The notes: a model not told the origin generated them from the letters alone. Counted from the stretch's first letter, positions 27,654 through 36,124 are shown. The stretch: DNA of 36,222 nucleotides from Acidobacteriaceae bacterium (GCA_030041305.1 JASHOC010000287.1:1-36222), one strand, 5' to 3'. Made by a program: numbers and translations.

Positions 27654-28639
27654 CCCTTTTTCCTCCAGAGATGGCATCGGACCACAGTCTTATCTTCCAA
27701 GATCTCCGCGACTGGCGTCTCGCGATCGCAGACTCCTGGGATGCGCTCCGGGCATCGCGGATGAAAGCGGCATCCGGACGGCGGCGCAAACGGGCCCGGA
27801 GGGCTGCCGCTGAGCATCACAAGCGGGCCGGAGTACTCGCGATCGACGCGAGGAATCGATTGCAAAAGGGCCCGGGTATAGGGATGCTTGGGATTGGCAA
27901 AGAGGGTTTTGACAGGCGACCGCTCGACCACCTGGCCCAGGTACATCACGGCTACCTCGTGCGCAATGTGGGCAATCACGCCCAAGTTGTGTGTGATGAA
28001 GAGCACACTCATACCCAGCTCGATCTGCCTTGAGCGAATGAGGTCGAGTATCTGCGCCTCAGTGGAAACATCGAGCGCCGTGGTCGGTTCGTCGGCCACC
28101 AGGATCGCCGGGCGGCAGCTCAACGCCATCGCGATCATCGCGCGTTGCCGCATGCCGCCGCTGAGCTGGTGCGGATATTGGCGCGCAACCTCCTCCGGGC
28201 GCGGCATGCCCACCGAGGTCAGCGCCGCTACCACTGCATCGTTGCTTGCATCGGCGCCGTGCAGGCGCATGGCCTCGGCAATCTGAAAGCCGATCGTGTG
28301 CTGCGGGCCGAAGGACGACATGGGTTCCTGGAAGACCATGGCGATCTCTTTCCAACGGATGCGACGGATGGCGGCTCCAGTGGCGTCCATGCTCTCGAGA
28401 TGCAGCGCCTGCTGAGGGTCTTTGAAGTAGGTCAAATTGCCCGAGACAATCTTGCCAGGAGCCTCAATGCGCAGCAGGCACCGCGACATGACGCTCTTGC
28501 CGCAGCCGCTTTCGCCGACCACGCCCAGCACTCTACCGCGCTCGATCGATAACGAGAGCCGGTCGACGACGGAGATATCGCCGCGCCGCGTATGGAAGCT
28601 GACCGTCAGGTTACGTATGTCGACAACGGGATCGGACAT
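27650..28639 (-). CDS. Oligopeptide-type ABC transporter ATP-binding protein (DppD/OppD-like)
   Basis: 329 residues. Walker A GESGCGKSV, Q-loop VFQEPMSSFGP, signature LSGGMRQRAMIAMAL, Walker B ILVADEPTTALDVS and H-loop FITHNLG are present, followed by the C-terminal Cys motif region (CRFHPRCPERIPGVC). It forms the heterodimeric motor with the ATPase encoded next, whose start overlaps this stop by 4 bp (GTGA). It lies 9 bp after the permease gene and belongs to the five-gene transporter operon. Confidence 0.93.
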   Translation of the reverse strand: MSDPVVDIRNLTVSFHTRRGDISVVDRLSLSIERGRVLGVVGESGCGKSVMSRCLLRIEAPGKIVSGNLTYFKDPQQALHLESMDATGAAIRRIRWKEIAMVFQEPMSSFGPQHTIGFQIAEAMRLHGADASNDAVVAALTSVGMPRPEEVARQYPHQLSGGMRQRAMIAMALSCRPAILVADEPTTALDVSTEAQILDLIRSRQIELGMSVLFITHNLGVIAHIAHEVAVMYLGQVVERSPVKTLFANPKHPYTRALLQSIPRVDREYSGPLVMLSGSPPGPFAPPSGCRFHPRCPERIPGVCDRETPVAEILEDKTVVRCHLWRKKG

Positions 28640-28648
28640 GCGCCAGTT

Positions 28649-29776
28649 CTACTCCTTGAAAGGGTCCGCGGCGTCGCGCAACCCATCGCCGAGGAAATTG
28701 AACGCCAGCACGCAGACAACCACCATTAAGGCCGGAAACATGAGCCACGGATAGCTTGAGATGGCGGCGAGATTCTGCGCATCCTGCAGCAAAACGCCCC
28801 AGCTCACGGTCGGCGGCCTCAATCCAAGTCCGAAGAAGCTTAGCGTGGTCTCGCCCAGAATCATGCGGGGAATCTCGACTGTGAGGTTCACGATGAGGTA
28901 GCTGGCGAACCCCGGCAGAAGATGGCGCAGGATGATCCCCCAATCCGTGGCGCCGGCCACGCGCGCCGCGACAACGAAGTCCTCTTCCCGCATCTCCAGC
29001 AGCTTGGAGCGGACCTGCCGCGAGAGGCCTGTCCAGCTCCGCAAGGCGAGAATGACGGTGATGGTGAAGTACACCTTCAGATTGCTCCACGAGGCCGGGA
29101 TGGCCGCGCCCAGGGCCATCCACATGGGAACCGTGGGTAGGCAGGTCACAAACTCCATGAAGCGCTGGACGACGTTATCGACTACTCCGCCGTAATAGCC
29201 TGACGCCCCGCCGATCAGGCATCCGAGCACAAACGTAATGAAGACGCCGATCAGCCCCACGGTCAGCGAGATCTGCGTGGCGATCAGGTCGCGGGAGAAA
29301 CAGTCCCGGCCCAGAATATCGGCGCCCATCAGATTGATCTGCGCAGCCGCGCCGACACCGAAGAGATGAAAGTCACTGGGGATGAGCCCGAGCCACCGAT
29401 AGCCGGCGCCCCGGACGAACCAATGCACTCGCACCGGCTGACTCTTATCGATCACAAAATCGCGCTCGAAGGTGGCCGGGTTGGACTGAATCTTGACCCG
29501 ATAAACCATGGGCCCGACGAACCTGCCGTTGAAGAAGAAGTGGACTCGTGTGGGAGGCGCGTAGGCGTAGGGCGAGGGCTGCCAGGGCCCATAAGGGGCG
29601 AGAAACTGCGCGAACAGCGCGATGAGATAGAACGCCCCGAGAAGCCAGATGCTGACGACGGCCAGCTTATGCGAGCGGAACTTGGCCCAGATCAGCCTCC
29701 ATTGCGACCAGGAGACATCTTCGGCGCCGCTCGCCACAACCGCCGGGCCGCTGGTCACAAGAGTCGGGCTGCTCAT
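28649..29776 (-). CDS. Oligopeptide-type ABC transporter permease (DppC/OppC-like)
   Basis: 375 residues, longer than the usual 280-310. After the first membrane helix (LAVVSIWLLGAFYLIALFAQF) comes an insertion of about 90 residues (roughly 60-150, including VHFFFNGRFVGPMVYRVKIQ). This precedes the typical LMGADILGRDCFSRDLI segment and five more helices. The ATPase-contact loop is EDFVVAARVAGATDWGIILR. Insertions of this kind occur in some family-5 SBP transporters. It begins one base after the stop of the partner permease gene (TAAGATG). It forms the membrane channel with that permease. Confidence 0.92.
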   Translation of the reverse strand: MSSPTLVTSGPAVVASGAEDVSWSQWRLIWAKFRSHKLAVVSIWLLGAFYLIALFAQFLAPYGPWQPSPYAYAPPTRVHFFFNGRFVGPMVYRVKIQSNPATFERDFVIDKSQPVRVHWFVRGAGYRWLGLIPSDFHLFGVGAAAQINLMGADILGRDCFSRDLIATQISLTVGLIGVFITFVLGCLIGGASGYYGGVVDNVVQRFMEFVTCLPTVPMWMALGAAIPASWSNLKVYFTITVILALRSWTGLSRQVRSKLLEMREEDFVVAARVAGATDWGIILRHLLPGFASYLIVNLTVEIPRMILGETTLSFFGLGLRPPTVSWGVLLQDAQNLAAISSYPWLMFPALMVVVCVLAFNFLGDGLRDAADPFKE

Positions 29777-29777
29777 C

Positions 29778-30791
29778 TTATCCCAACCTGATTCTTGGAT
29801 CTGTATAGGCGAGGATCAGATCCGAAATCAAAAATCCAAAGACGGTCAGAATGCTCATGACCATCACGCAGCTTGACGCAAGAAACATATCCTGGGCGAG
29901 CAGGGCGCGATACATGACCGGGCCGATAGTGGGCAGGCCCAGCACAATTCCGACGACGGTATCGCCGGAGAAGAGCTCCGCCAGCAACCATCCCCCGGAG
30001 CTGATGATGGGATTCAAGGCGACCCGCACCGGATAGCGGCGGATGAGCACATGCTCAGGCAGGCCTTTGGCCCGCGCGGTGGTCACGTATGGCTTGCCCA
30101 GCTCGTCGAGCAGCGTTGCGCGCATGGTGCGCGTGAGGTTGGCGATGCCCCCAATGCCGATGACGACCAGAGGGACCGGGAGATGCATCAGCAGGTCGCC
30201 GGTTTTGGCCCAACTGAGCGGCTGCCCTATGAACTGGGGCGATTGCAGACCGCCCATCGTGACGCCGAAGGAGATATAGAAGATCCACATGAGCACCAGC
30301 GCCAGCAGGAAACCGGGGGTGGCCATGCCGATGAATGCGATGAACGAGGCGACGAAGTCAGTGGTCGAATACTGCCGACGGGCGGTGTAGATGCCGATAG
30401 GGATGGCGATCCCGTAGGTCACAAGCATCGAGCCGAAGGTCAACATGAGTGTCCAGGGAAGCCGCTCAGCGATGATGAGGTTCACTTTTTTCCCGTAAAT
30501 AAAAGAGACACCCATATCGCCGCGGGCAAAGCGTGTGACCCACTCCCAGTACTGCACGATCATCGGGCGGTCAAGCCCGTAGGCGTGGCGCAGGGCCACG
30601 AGCGTGGCCGAATCCACACCCATCCCGGACCGGCTCAGCTCCTCCACATAGGATTCGAGAAAATCTCCGGGCGGAAGCTGGATCACCAGAAACGCGAAAA
30701 ATGAGATCAAAACCAGGACGACCGCAGCCCAAGCCATGCGCTTGGCGACGTAGCGGGCCAGGGGGTGATTGATGATGCTGGTCCTAGCCAT
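29778..30791 (-). CDS. Oligopeptide-type ABC transporter permease (DppB/OppB-like)
   Basis: 337 residues. It has an N-terminal helix (MAWAAVVLVLISFFAFLVIQ) followed by PPGDFLESY, five further helices and the EAA loop LGKPYVTTARAKGLPE. I chose the ATG at 30791 because GGAGAG precedes it and it overlaps the stop of the binding-protein gene by 8 bp (ATGGCTAG). The frame is open 81 codons further upstream but only as antisense-free overlap inside that gene. It pairs with the DppC-like permease encoded next. Confidence 0.93.
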   Translation of the reverse strand: MARTSIINHPLARYVAKRMAWAAVVLVLISFFAFLVIQLPPGDFLESYVEELSRSGMGVDSATLVALRHAYGLDRPMIVQYWEWVTRFARGDMGVSFIYGKKVNLIIAERLPWTLMLTFGSMLVTYGIAIPIGIYTARRQYSTTDFVASFIAFIGMATPGFLLALVLMWIFYISFGVTMGGLQSPQFIGQPLSWAKTGDLLMHLPVPLVVIGIGGIANLTRTMRATLLDELGKPYVTTARAKGLPEHVLIRRYPVRVALNPIISSGGWLLAELFSGDTVVGIVLGLPTIGPVMYRALLAQDMFLASSCVMVMSILTVFGFLISDLILAYTDPRIRLG

Positions 30792-32745
30792 GTCTCTCCG
30801 GAGTATCCCAATAGTATGTTTGCACGAAGTACGATTTTGCCCACATAGTTCCGTAGCCCATATGCACGTTCTGGGGTACGTTCTCCAGTCCGTCGGCCAC
30901 GACCACCGGTTGCGGCGCATAACCGACGGTCCCGATGCACACCAGCTGCTTGCTGAAGAAATCCCACACGCCGTGGCCCAACTGCTCATACTCGGCGTCG
31001 GACTTCGCGCTGTACCAGGCGGCCATCCGATCAAACTGCTCGATCCAGTCCTGCGGCGGCTTCACGCCCGATTTGCCCTGGCTGTAGTACCACAGCCACC
31101 AGTCCACCGCATAGAAGAGAACCTCTTGGGGATTCCACTTGGTCACCCAGGGAAGATAGGCCGCAATCTCTTCCACCATGTCGCCGTTCCAGCACGTGCA
31201 ATCCTGATTGCCGGCCCGGCAGAGCCACTCGCGGTATCGAAAATCGGTCTCCTTCATGACGACCTCGATCCCCGCCTGAGCCCAGTCCTGGCGGACGAAT
31301 TCGAGCAGTTCGTCGGGAAAGTTTTGCTTATTGAAGACCACGACCGAAACAAAGCGCTGTCCGTCGATCCCCAGGCGGAAAGGCTCGCCCGAGACGCGAG
31401 CAAGCCCGACTTCGTCGAGCAACTGGTTCGCCTTCCCCGGATCGTACTGGGCGCAGCAATTGATCCACGCCGGATCGAAATACGACACCGTGGGGCTGAT
31501 GGTCGCCTGCCACTCTTTCGCTTGGCCGAAATACAGCGTCTGGTTGATGCGCCGCCGGTCGATCGCATACGACAGTGCCTGCCGGAAGCGCAGATCGTTG
31601 TAGACCTTTCGCTTCACCGGATCCTTGTGATTCAGGTTGAAGGCGAACATGCACTCCGACCCATCCGCCAGACGCCAGTGGCGTATGCTGTAGTGTCCCC
31701 GTGGCGCGTTCTTGGTGAAGATCGAAATCTGCGACATGTCGCAGATGCCTTCCGAGACCGATCCGGTCGAGCGTCGCGCTTCCTGCAACCGTTCGTCCTC
31801 GACCACCTGCACATAGAGCCGGTCGATATAAGGCAGCTGGTTGCCTTCCTGGTCGACCTCAAAGAAGTAGGGATTGCGCTCGTAGATGTCGTGCGTGGTC
31901 GTCGAGGCGACACGCACCCACGGCGCCACGTGCGGCTTATTAATCACCGGATGCATATAATCCCGCAGCATCATGTAGTACTGGTACCAGGCGGCGAATC
32001 CATGCTGGCGCGCGATCTTGTCGGCATCCGGATTGAAAGCCGCGTGATACTGCTTCATCCAGTGTGCGGGCTGGCCGAAGTAACTGCCAAAGGCCATGTA
32101 CTCCGAGGCGGAGAGGTTGAGGCAAGGCCGGAAGGGCTCGCGGAATCCGATGCGGAAGGTCAGCCGGTCGAGTTGCGTGAACTCCGCGTACTCGTCCCCC
32201 ACTTTGAAGGTCCTCGGCCCTTCCGGAAAGATCGTGGGGTTGCGCGCCTCGTTCCACCACCACCAGAGCACGTCATAGGCGGTGAGGTCGACACCATCTG
32301 ACCACTTGAGCCCCTCGCGGATGTGGAAGGTATACGCATGAAAATCGGGAGTCACGGTGACGGAGTCGCATAGGTGGGGCCGAATGATGCGGCCGCCGTT
32401 GTCAGTCTCCTGCGCGGCCACGATGAGGGCGCCGTCCAGGTGGAACCGGCCCCCTGGACTCTCGGCCTGGTCGTAGAGCGTGCCGCCGTACCTGCCGATC
32501 TGGGCCACATGCCGCACGAACGGGACCGCCGGCAGCCGCTCTTCCACCGGGGGCAACTTGCCGGCGGCAACCCGCGCCGCCAGCATCGGCGCCTCCCGAT
32601 ACTTCCCACCCGGCTTCCTGGCCGTCGGCGGTTCCGCCTGTGCGTGGGCATACTGCTCGGCGCCCCCGGGCAAGCTCGAAATCGTCACCAGTGACGCGGC
32701 CGTGGCGCACTGCAGAAAACTGCGCCGGCTGACCCTATTGTCCAT
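30784..32745 (-). CDS. Family 5 extracellular solute-binding protein, Tat-exported
   Basis: 653 residues. A twin-arginine signal (SRRSFLQ at 6-12, then a hydrophobic stretch, cleavage near residue 36) sends it folded to the periplasm. The body matches SBP family 5 (DppA/OppA): YTFHIREGLKWSDGVDLTAYDVL, FRIGFREPF, MFAFNLNH, VYNDLRFRQALSYAIDR and DWAQAGIEVVMKETD. It is larger than typical peptide-binding proteins (500-550). It captures the ligand for the two permeases encoded after it. The ATG at 32745 overlaps the end of the secreted GH30 gene by 11 bp, so enzyme and binding protein are translationally linked, which points to the product of GH30 hydrolysis as the ligand. Confidence 0.92.
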   Translation of the reverse strand: MDNRVSRRSFLQCATAASLVTISSLPGGAEQYAHAQAEPPTARKPGGKYREAPMLAARVAAGKLPPVEERLPAVPFVRHVAQIGRYGGTLYDQAESPGGRFHLDGALIVAAQETDNGGRIIRPHLCDSVTVTPDFHAYTFHIREGLKWSDGVDLTAYDVLWWWWNEARNPTIFPEGPRTFKVGDEYAEFTQLDRLTFRIGFREPFRPCLNLSASEYMAFGSYFGQPAHWMKQYHAAFNPDADKIARQHGFAAWYQYYMMLRDYMHPVINKPHVAPWVRVASTTTHDIYERNPYFFEVDQEGNQLPYIDRLYVQVVEDERLQEARRSTGSVSEGICDMSQISIFTKNAPRGHYSIRHWRLADGSECMFAFNLNHKDPVKRKVYNDLRFRQALSYAIDRRRINQTLYFGQAKEWQATISPTVSYFDPAWINCCAQYDPGKANQLLDEVGLARVSGEPFRLGIDGQRFVSVVVFNKQNFPDELLEFVRQDWAQAGIEVVMKETDFRYREWLCRAGNQDCTCWNGDMVEEIAAYLPWVTKWNPQEVLFYAVDWWLWYYSQGKSGVKPPQDWIEQFDRMAAWYSAKSDAEYEQLGHGVWDFFSKQLVCIGTVGYAPQPVVVADGLENVPQNVHMGYGTMWAKSYFVQTYYWDTPERHG

Positions 32746-34174
32746 CGCCTCGCCATTCGAAGGTGACCGTCGTGTTCGTCGGCAACGTGCTATAAAGCGC
32801 CCAGTGGCGCCAAACGATCTTGAACCTCTGCGGCTCCGCAGTGTCGTTGTACGCAATCAATACAAGCGAGCCGTCGGGATTCTGAAACGCGACGTTCAGC
32901 ACTTTCGGACTGTCGTCTGACTGGATGCGCAGCGCACCGTTGGTCACGAACTTCGTGTACTGGCCGAGCGTGTAGTATTCCGTGGTGTACTCCACCGCCC
33001 CGGCCCGGGAATCGCCGGTGTGCACAACCACCAGGCCGGTGCAGTTGGCGCATCCTCCGCGGTGCGGTCCGAAGTTCTCGTCGGTCGCAACTGGCCACTT
33101 TACGAACGTCTTGCCCCAGTTGCGGAAGACATTCACTATGTCCCGCATGTCTTGCCTCTGCTGCTTGCTGCCCGCGCCGAACCCCGAACGCTCCGTAAAA
33201 AACATATCCACGCCATAGCGGTCGTGCAGCTCAGACTGAACCTCCGGCGGGCCGGAGTAGCCGTGCCAGGCGACGCCGCCGAGGTAGGGCGAGTTGCGGA
33301 TCGTCTCATCGGCCAGGAGCGGCACTACCAGGTTCGCGTTGGCCCAGTTGAAGTCCAGGAGCAGGATCTTGGTCGTCAGGTGGTTCTTTTCGAAGGCGGG
33401 AAACCAGTAGTCCTTGAGCATCGTCGCCATCTCCGCTGGGGTCACGGTCAGCAGCGACGGATAATTGACCGAATCGCAACAGGTGGGCTCATTATTGAGG
33501 CTCACGTAGTTCACGTGCAACCCATGCGCCTCGTAGGCCTGGATCGCTTTCACGAAGTAGTTGGCGTGGTGGACATAGTACTGCGGCAGCACGTCGCCGG
33601 CCACCAGCGAACCGCTCGATTTCATCCACGCCGGCGGGCTCCACGCGTTGATCATCAGCGTGAGTTTCGGATTCAACTTGTGCGCCATCTGCGTCAACGG
33701 GATGACATCGGTCAGGTCGTGAGCGATGCTGAAATGCGGCAGGGTCGGATCGTTACGGTCCGCCGGGTTGTCGTCGAGCGTGTACCATTCGCGCGTCAGG
33801 TCGCTTGAGCCGATGGGGTTGCGAAGAAAGCTCATGCCGATCCCCTCCATGGGGTCGAAGAGCCGCTTCAATACTTCTTCGCGCTGAACCGGCGAAAGCT
33901 TTTGATTGATCAGCCACGCCGCACCATCGGTAAACGCGGCGCCTCCGCCCTCCATCCGCTGATAGCTCACCTTCTCATTCACGTGGATCGTCGGGACGGC
34001 ATCTCCTAAATCCTCTCCGAAGGCAAGACCCGGCTGCTTCTCCAGACCGACGACGATACCGTAATCATCTGTTGTCGTGATCCACGATTGCACCGGAACC
34101 TGTTGCGCTTGAACAGCGGCTCCCGAAAAACAGACGGGTGCGACCCATGCTAACGGCCATACTGACGCGCGCAC
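32735..34174 (-). CDS. Glycoside hydrolase family 30, secreted
   Basis: 479 residues from a GTG at 34174, chosen because GAGGTGG lies 6 bases upstream and the product then begins with a compact signal peptide (MRASVWPLAWVAPVCFSGAA, cleavage before QQV). A TTG at 34207 is an alternative that adds 11 residues. Acid/base Glu229 is in YVSLNNEPT and nucleophile Glu328 in MFFTERSG. MEGGGAAFTDGAAWLI, FLRNPIGSSDL and AWSPPAWMKSSGSL are family segments, and a C-terminal beta-domain follows. It differs clearly from the cytoplasmic GH30 at 24835, so the two are not a recent duplicate. It is the first gene of the locus and probably cuts the polymer outside the inner membrane. Confidence 0.92.
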   Translation of the reverse strand: MRASVWPLAWVAPVCFSGAAVQAQQVPVQSWITTTDDYGIVVGLEKQPGLAFGEDLGDAVPTIHVNEKVSYQRMEGGGAAFTDGAAWLINQKLSPVQREEVLKRLFDPMEGIGMSFLRNPIGSSDLTREWYTLDDNPADRNDPTLPHFSIAHDLTDVIPLTQMAHKLNPKLTLMINAWSPPAWMKSSGSLVAGDVLPQYYVHHANYFVKAIQAYEAHGLHVNYVSLNNEPTCCDSVNYPSLLTVTPAEMATMLKDYWFPAFEKNHLTTKILLLDFNWANANLVVPLLADETIRNSPYLGGVAWHGYSGPPEVQSELHDRYGVDMFFTERSGFGAGSKQQRQDMRDIVNVFRNWGKTFVKWPVATDENFGPHRGGCANCTGLVVVHTGDSRAGAVEYTTEYYTLGQYTKFVTNGALRIQSDDSPKVLNVAFQNPDGSLVLIAYNDTAEPQRFKIVWRHWALYSTLPTNTTVTFEWRGDGQ

Positions 34175-35055
34175 CGGATTCCACCTCACATCTTGTACCG
34201 CGCTCAACGACCCGGACTAACGCTTTGCGGGATTGCGGCCCGCGCAGATTCAATTCCGTCCGGTCATCGCATCATTGTTACCTACGATTCCCTAAACCGG
34301 ACGTGAACTTGCACCTGTTTAGGCGGTCGGTGCGTTATTATATGTCCGGCCATCAAGAAGGGTCAAACAGAATCCCGAGGCGGTTTGGGACCGGCACATA
34401 TAGCCCGACAGGCCAGAGGTTCGAGGTCCGGAAGCACGCTGAGGTCGCAGATCGTGCTCCATGAATTTCGCGCCCTTGGGCGGAATTCTCTTCTCAGCTC
34501 AGGATCGCCCCGAAGGGCTCTTTTGGCGAAATCTCTCTCACGCTCCGCGTGGGATAAGCCATGGATGAGCGGCGTGCAACGCGCTGTTCCGGTGCACACA
34601 CTTCGGGGCAGTGATTGCGGAAGTCGGATTTACGGGGTTCGAATCTGCGGCCCCGGATACAGAAGGCGAGTTGGACCTGGGGGTCCGAAGGGCTGCGCTC
34701 TCTCGTGAGGCAACCTGGCTATCGGCGTGCGATTACATTCGTCGCGTTGGGATGCGGGTTCCAGGCCAGCTCGATCCGCGCGCGAATCTATGCATTCCGT
34801 GAAGTTAGTTATGGAGTATTGCTGCGGATCCGGTGGCCCTGGCCCCGGCTCGGCTGACCGCTCGTCCGCTTGCGGCGCGCTAAGTTACAAATCCCCCTTT
34901 ATTTCCGGTCTTCGACAGTTTCAACACTTTCGACATCGACATCTTCGACTCCCGACACATCCCTGCAAATCTTCTCGTTGAAGAATCAGGGCCTTAGCGT
35001 TGCCCCGCGCTTTGGCATGGACGATGCCTTTTATCAAGAGCGCGAGGCAAAAGCA
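34175..35055. other. Intergenic region upstream of the glycan locus
   Basis: About 880 bp without a gene I can support. It contains the separated dyad (34258-34302), several short GC hairpins (for example CGCCCTTGGGCG near 34468-34480 and CACGCTCCGCGTG near 34539-34551) and small open frames without family features. A GGTTCGAATC stretch near 34638 resembles a tRNA T-loop but has no T-stem. The promoter of the minus-strand locus should lie in the left part. Confidence 0.5.
34258..34302. promoter_or_regulatory. Separated dyad upstream of the glycan locus
   Basis: GTCCGGT (34258-34264) and ACCGGAC (34296-34302) form a 7-bp inverted repeat 31 bases apart, 84-128 bp before the GTG of the secreted GH30 gene. 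A third GTCCGG occurs at about 34344. It could be a regulator site pair or chance. Confidence 0.25.
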
Positions 35056-35391
35056 GTGTTGAAGATCTCCGTCATCGACACCAGAATGCAGCGCCGGGTG
35101 GTGCTGGATGGCAAGCTGATCGCGCCCTGGAGCACTGAGCTGCGGAGCGCCGGCAAGCAGGCCGCAGTTGGTCTTGCCGGCCGTCAGTTGGTGATCGACA
35201 TGAAGAACCTCACCGCCATTAGCGAAGACGGGGAAGCCACATTGCTGGAACTCATGAAAGAAGGCGCCAGGTTTTGCTGTTGCGGTGTCTTCACCCGGCA
35301 CATTTTTTCGCGCCAGGCTCTCCGTGGGCGAATTCGTACCCGCCGACCACGATGGCGATCAGGCTGGCGACCTTGGCGACTGTTCCGGTGA
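35056..35391 (+). CDS. STAS-domain protein with replaced 3' end
   Basis: From GTG 35056 (GAGG 9 bases upstream) the product is a STAS-like fold: LKISVIDTRMQRRVVLDGKL, APWSTELRSA, LVIDMKNLTAISEDGEATLL and LMKEGARFCCCGVFTRHIF. Stand-alone proteins of this kind, about 100 residues long, are common in acidobacteria; the function is usually regulatory and unknown here. After about 35302 the frame runs antisense through the pilin gene and gives an arginine/tryptophan-rich tail of about 30 residues that does not belong to the family. The natural 3' end has therefore been lost at a DNA junction. The core domain is nearly complete. Confidence 0.65.
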   Translation: MLKISVIDTRMQRRVVLDGKLIAPWSTELRSAGKQAAVGLAGRQLVIDMKNLTAISEDGEATLLELMKEGARFCCCGVFTRHIFSRQALRGRIRTRRPRWRSGWRPWRLFR

Positions 35392-35560
35392 ACAGAGTCT
35401 GCAGCGCGGTGAAGCCGGTGTCGAACGGCGATTCGCTCTGTGCGAGCGCGAGTGCCGGGAAGAAAGCGAGCGCGAAGAAAATGCAGGTTGGGCGAATCCG
35501 GCGGAGAGTATGCGAAAGAGCTACTCGGCGCCGGAGGGCGAGCATGTGGCGGGCGTTCAT
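35291..35560 (-). pseudogene. TrbC/VirB2-type conjugal pilin, 3'-truncated
   Basis: From ATG 35560 with GGAGGT 4 bases upstream. The N-terminus has a long basic region and a signal peptide (CIFFALAFFPALALA, cleavage before QSESPF). Then comes the first pilin membrane segment, LQTLFTGTVAKVASLIAIVVGGYEFAHGEPGAKK, split here as LQTLFTGTVAKVASL plus IAIVVGGYEFAHGEPGAKK. Family members continue for about 25 more residues with a second helix. Here the frame ends CAG-stop because the DNA switches to the 3' end of the STAS gene. No other type IV secretion genes are in the window. It is a remnant of a conjugative element. Confidence 0.7.
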
Positions 35561-36124
35561 CGGCACCTCCTGCGGCCCGAGTGGGCCGCGATATGCCGTG
35601 AGCGTAGCGAGCGCTTCGTCTGCCGTCCAGTAACTTTTAACGAACAGGCGTTCGCTTTTTCTGATGGCAAAGGGCGAACGGGACTGTAAAGCGCCTCTCT
35701 AAAGAATCTGGAGCAAGCAGACAACACGGACAGTGCGCAGCGGCTGCTGGTTCCAGGCAATCCTGCTACCTGTCCAGCGCTATGCTGCCATTTGTTCCAG
35801 GATCATGCTGCCAGCCCTTCTATGGAATCCTGCCAGTCTGCAATCGATCTGAGAAGTATCCATCCCCGCGGAAGGAGGGCCACATAGCGGCGGCGGCCAT
35901 GGAGCACCAAGAGTCGGTCCGTTAGATTTGGCGACCGCACCTCCCTGAGTGCCTCGGCGGATTTACCGCTCGTCCAAATGCGCGATGAATCGTTCGCGGC
36001 CGGGGCGGGCACAAGTCACCGTAGGCGACTCGAACGAAGCCGCTGGCGCGGCGGACACTGCCTTGGCGTGCGGCTATGAGCAGCGGTGGCTGCGATAGGT
36101 TGATTCACAAGGAAGGAGATCCTT
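35561..36124. other. Mobile-DNA region between pilin remnant and recombinase
   Basis: 564 bp. It holds the 22-bp repeat array (35749-35836), a spaced dyad CGTTCGC / GCGAACG (35649-35680) upstream of the pilin gene, and a 69-codon minus-strand open frame (35803-36012) that runs into the repeat array and matches no family I know. I do not call that frame a gene. Confidence 0.4.
35749..35836 (+). repeat. Four-unit array of about 22 bp
   Basis: Imperfect units at 35749-35770, 35771-35792, 35793-35815 and 35816-35836 share the pattern TGTTCCAGGnnnATGCTGCCA with variation. Arrays like this occur at the ends of some insertion sequences (IS21-type elements have multiple terminal repeats), but no transposase is recognisable next to it. 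It lies between the truncated pilin gene and the recombinase gene. Confidence 0.5.

Noticed and set aside
30769..32301. 510-codon plus-strand open frame
   Set aside because: Antisense to the family-5 binding protein; composition typical of a shadow frame.
34620..34670. tRNA-like GGTTCGAATC segment
   Set aside because: No 5-bp T-stem, no acceptor or anticodon arms; the flanking G and C runs form a simple hairpin instead.
35803..36012. 69-codon minus-strand frame as a transposase remnant
   Set aside because: No transposase motif is visible and it runs into the repeat array, so I left it unassigned.
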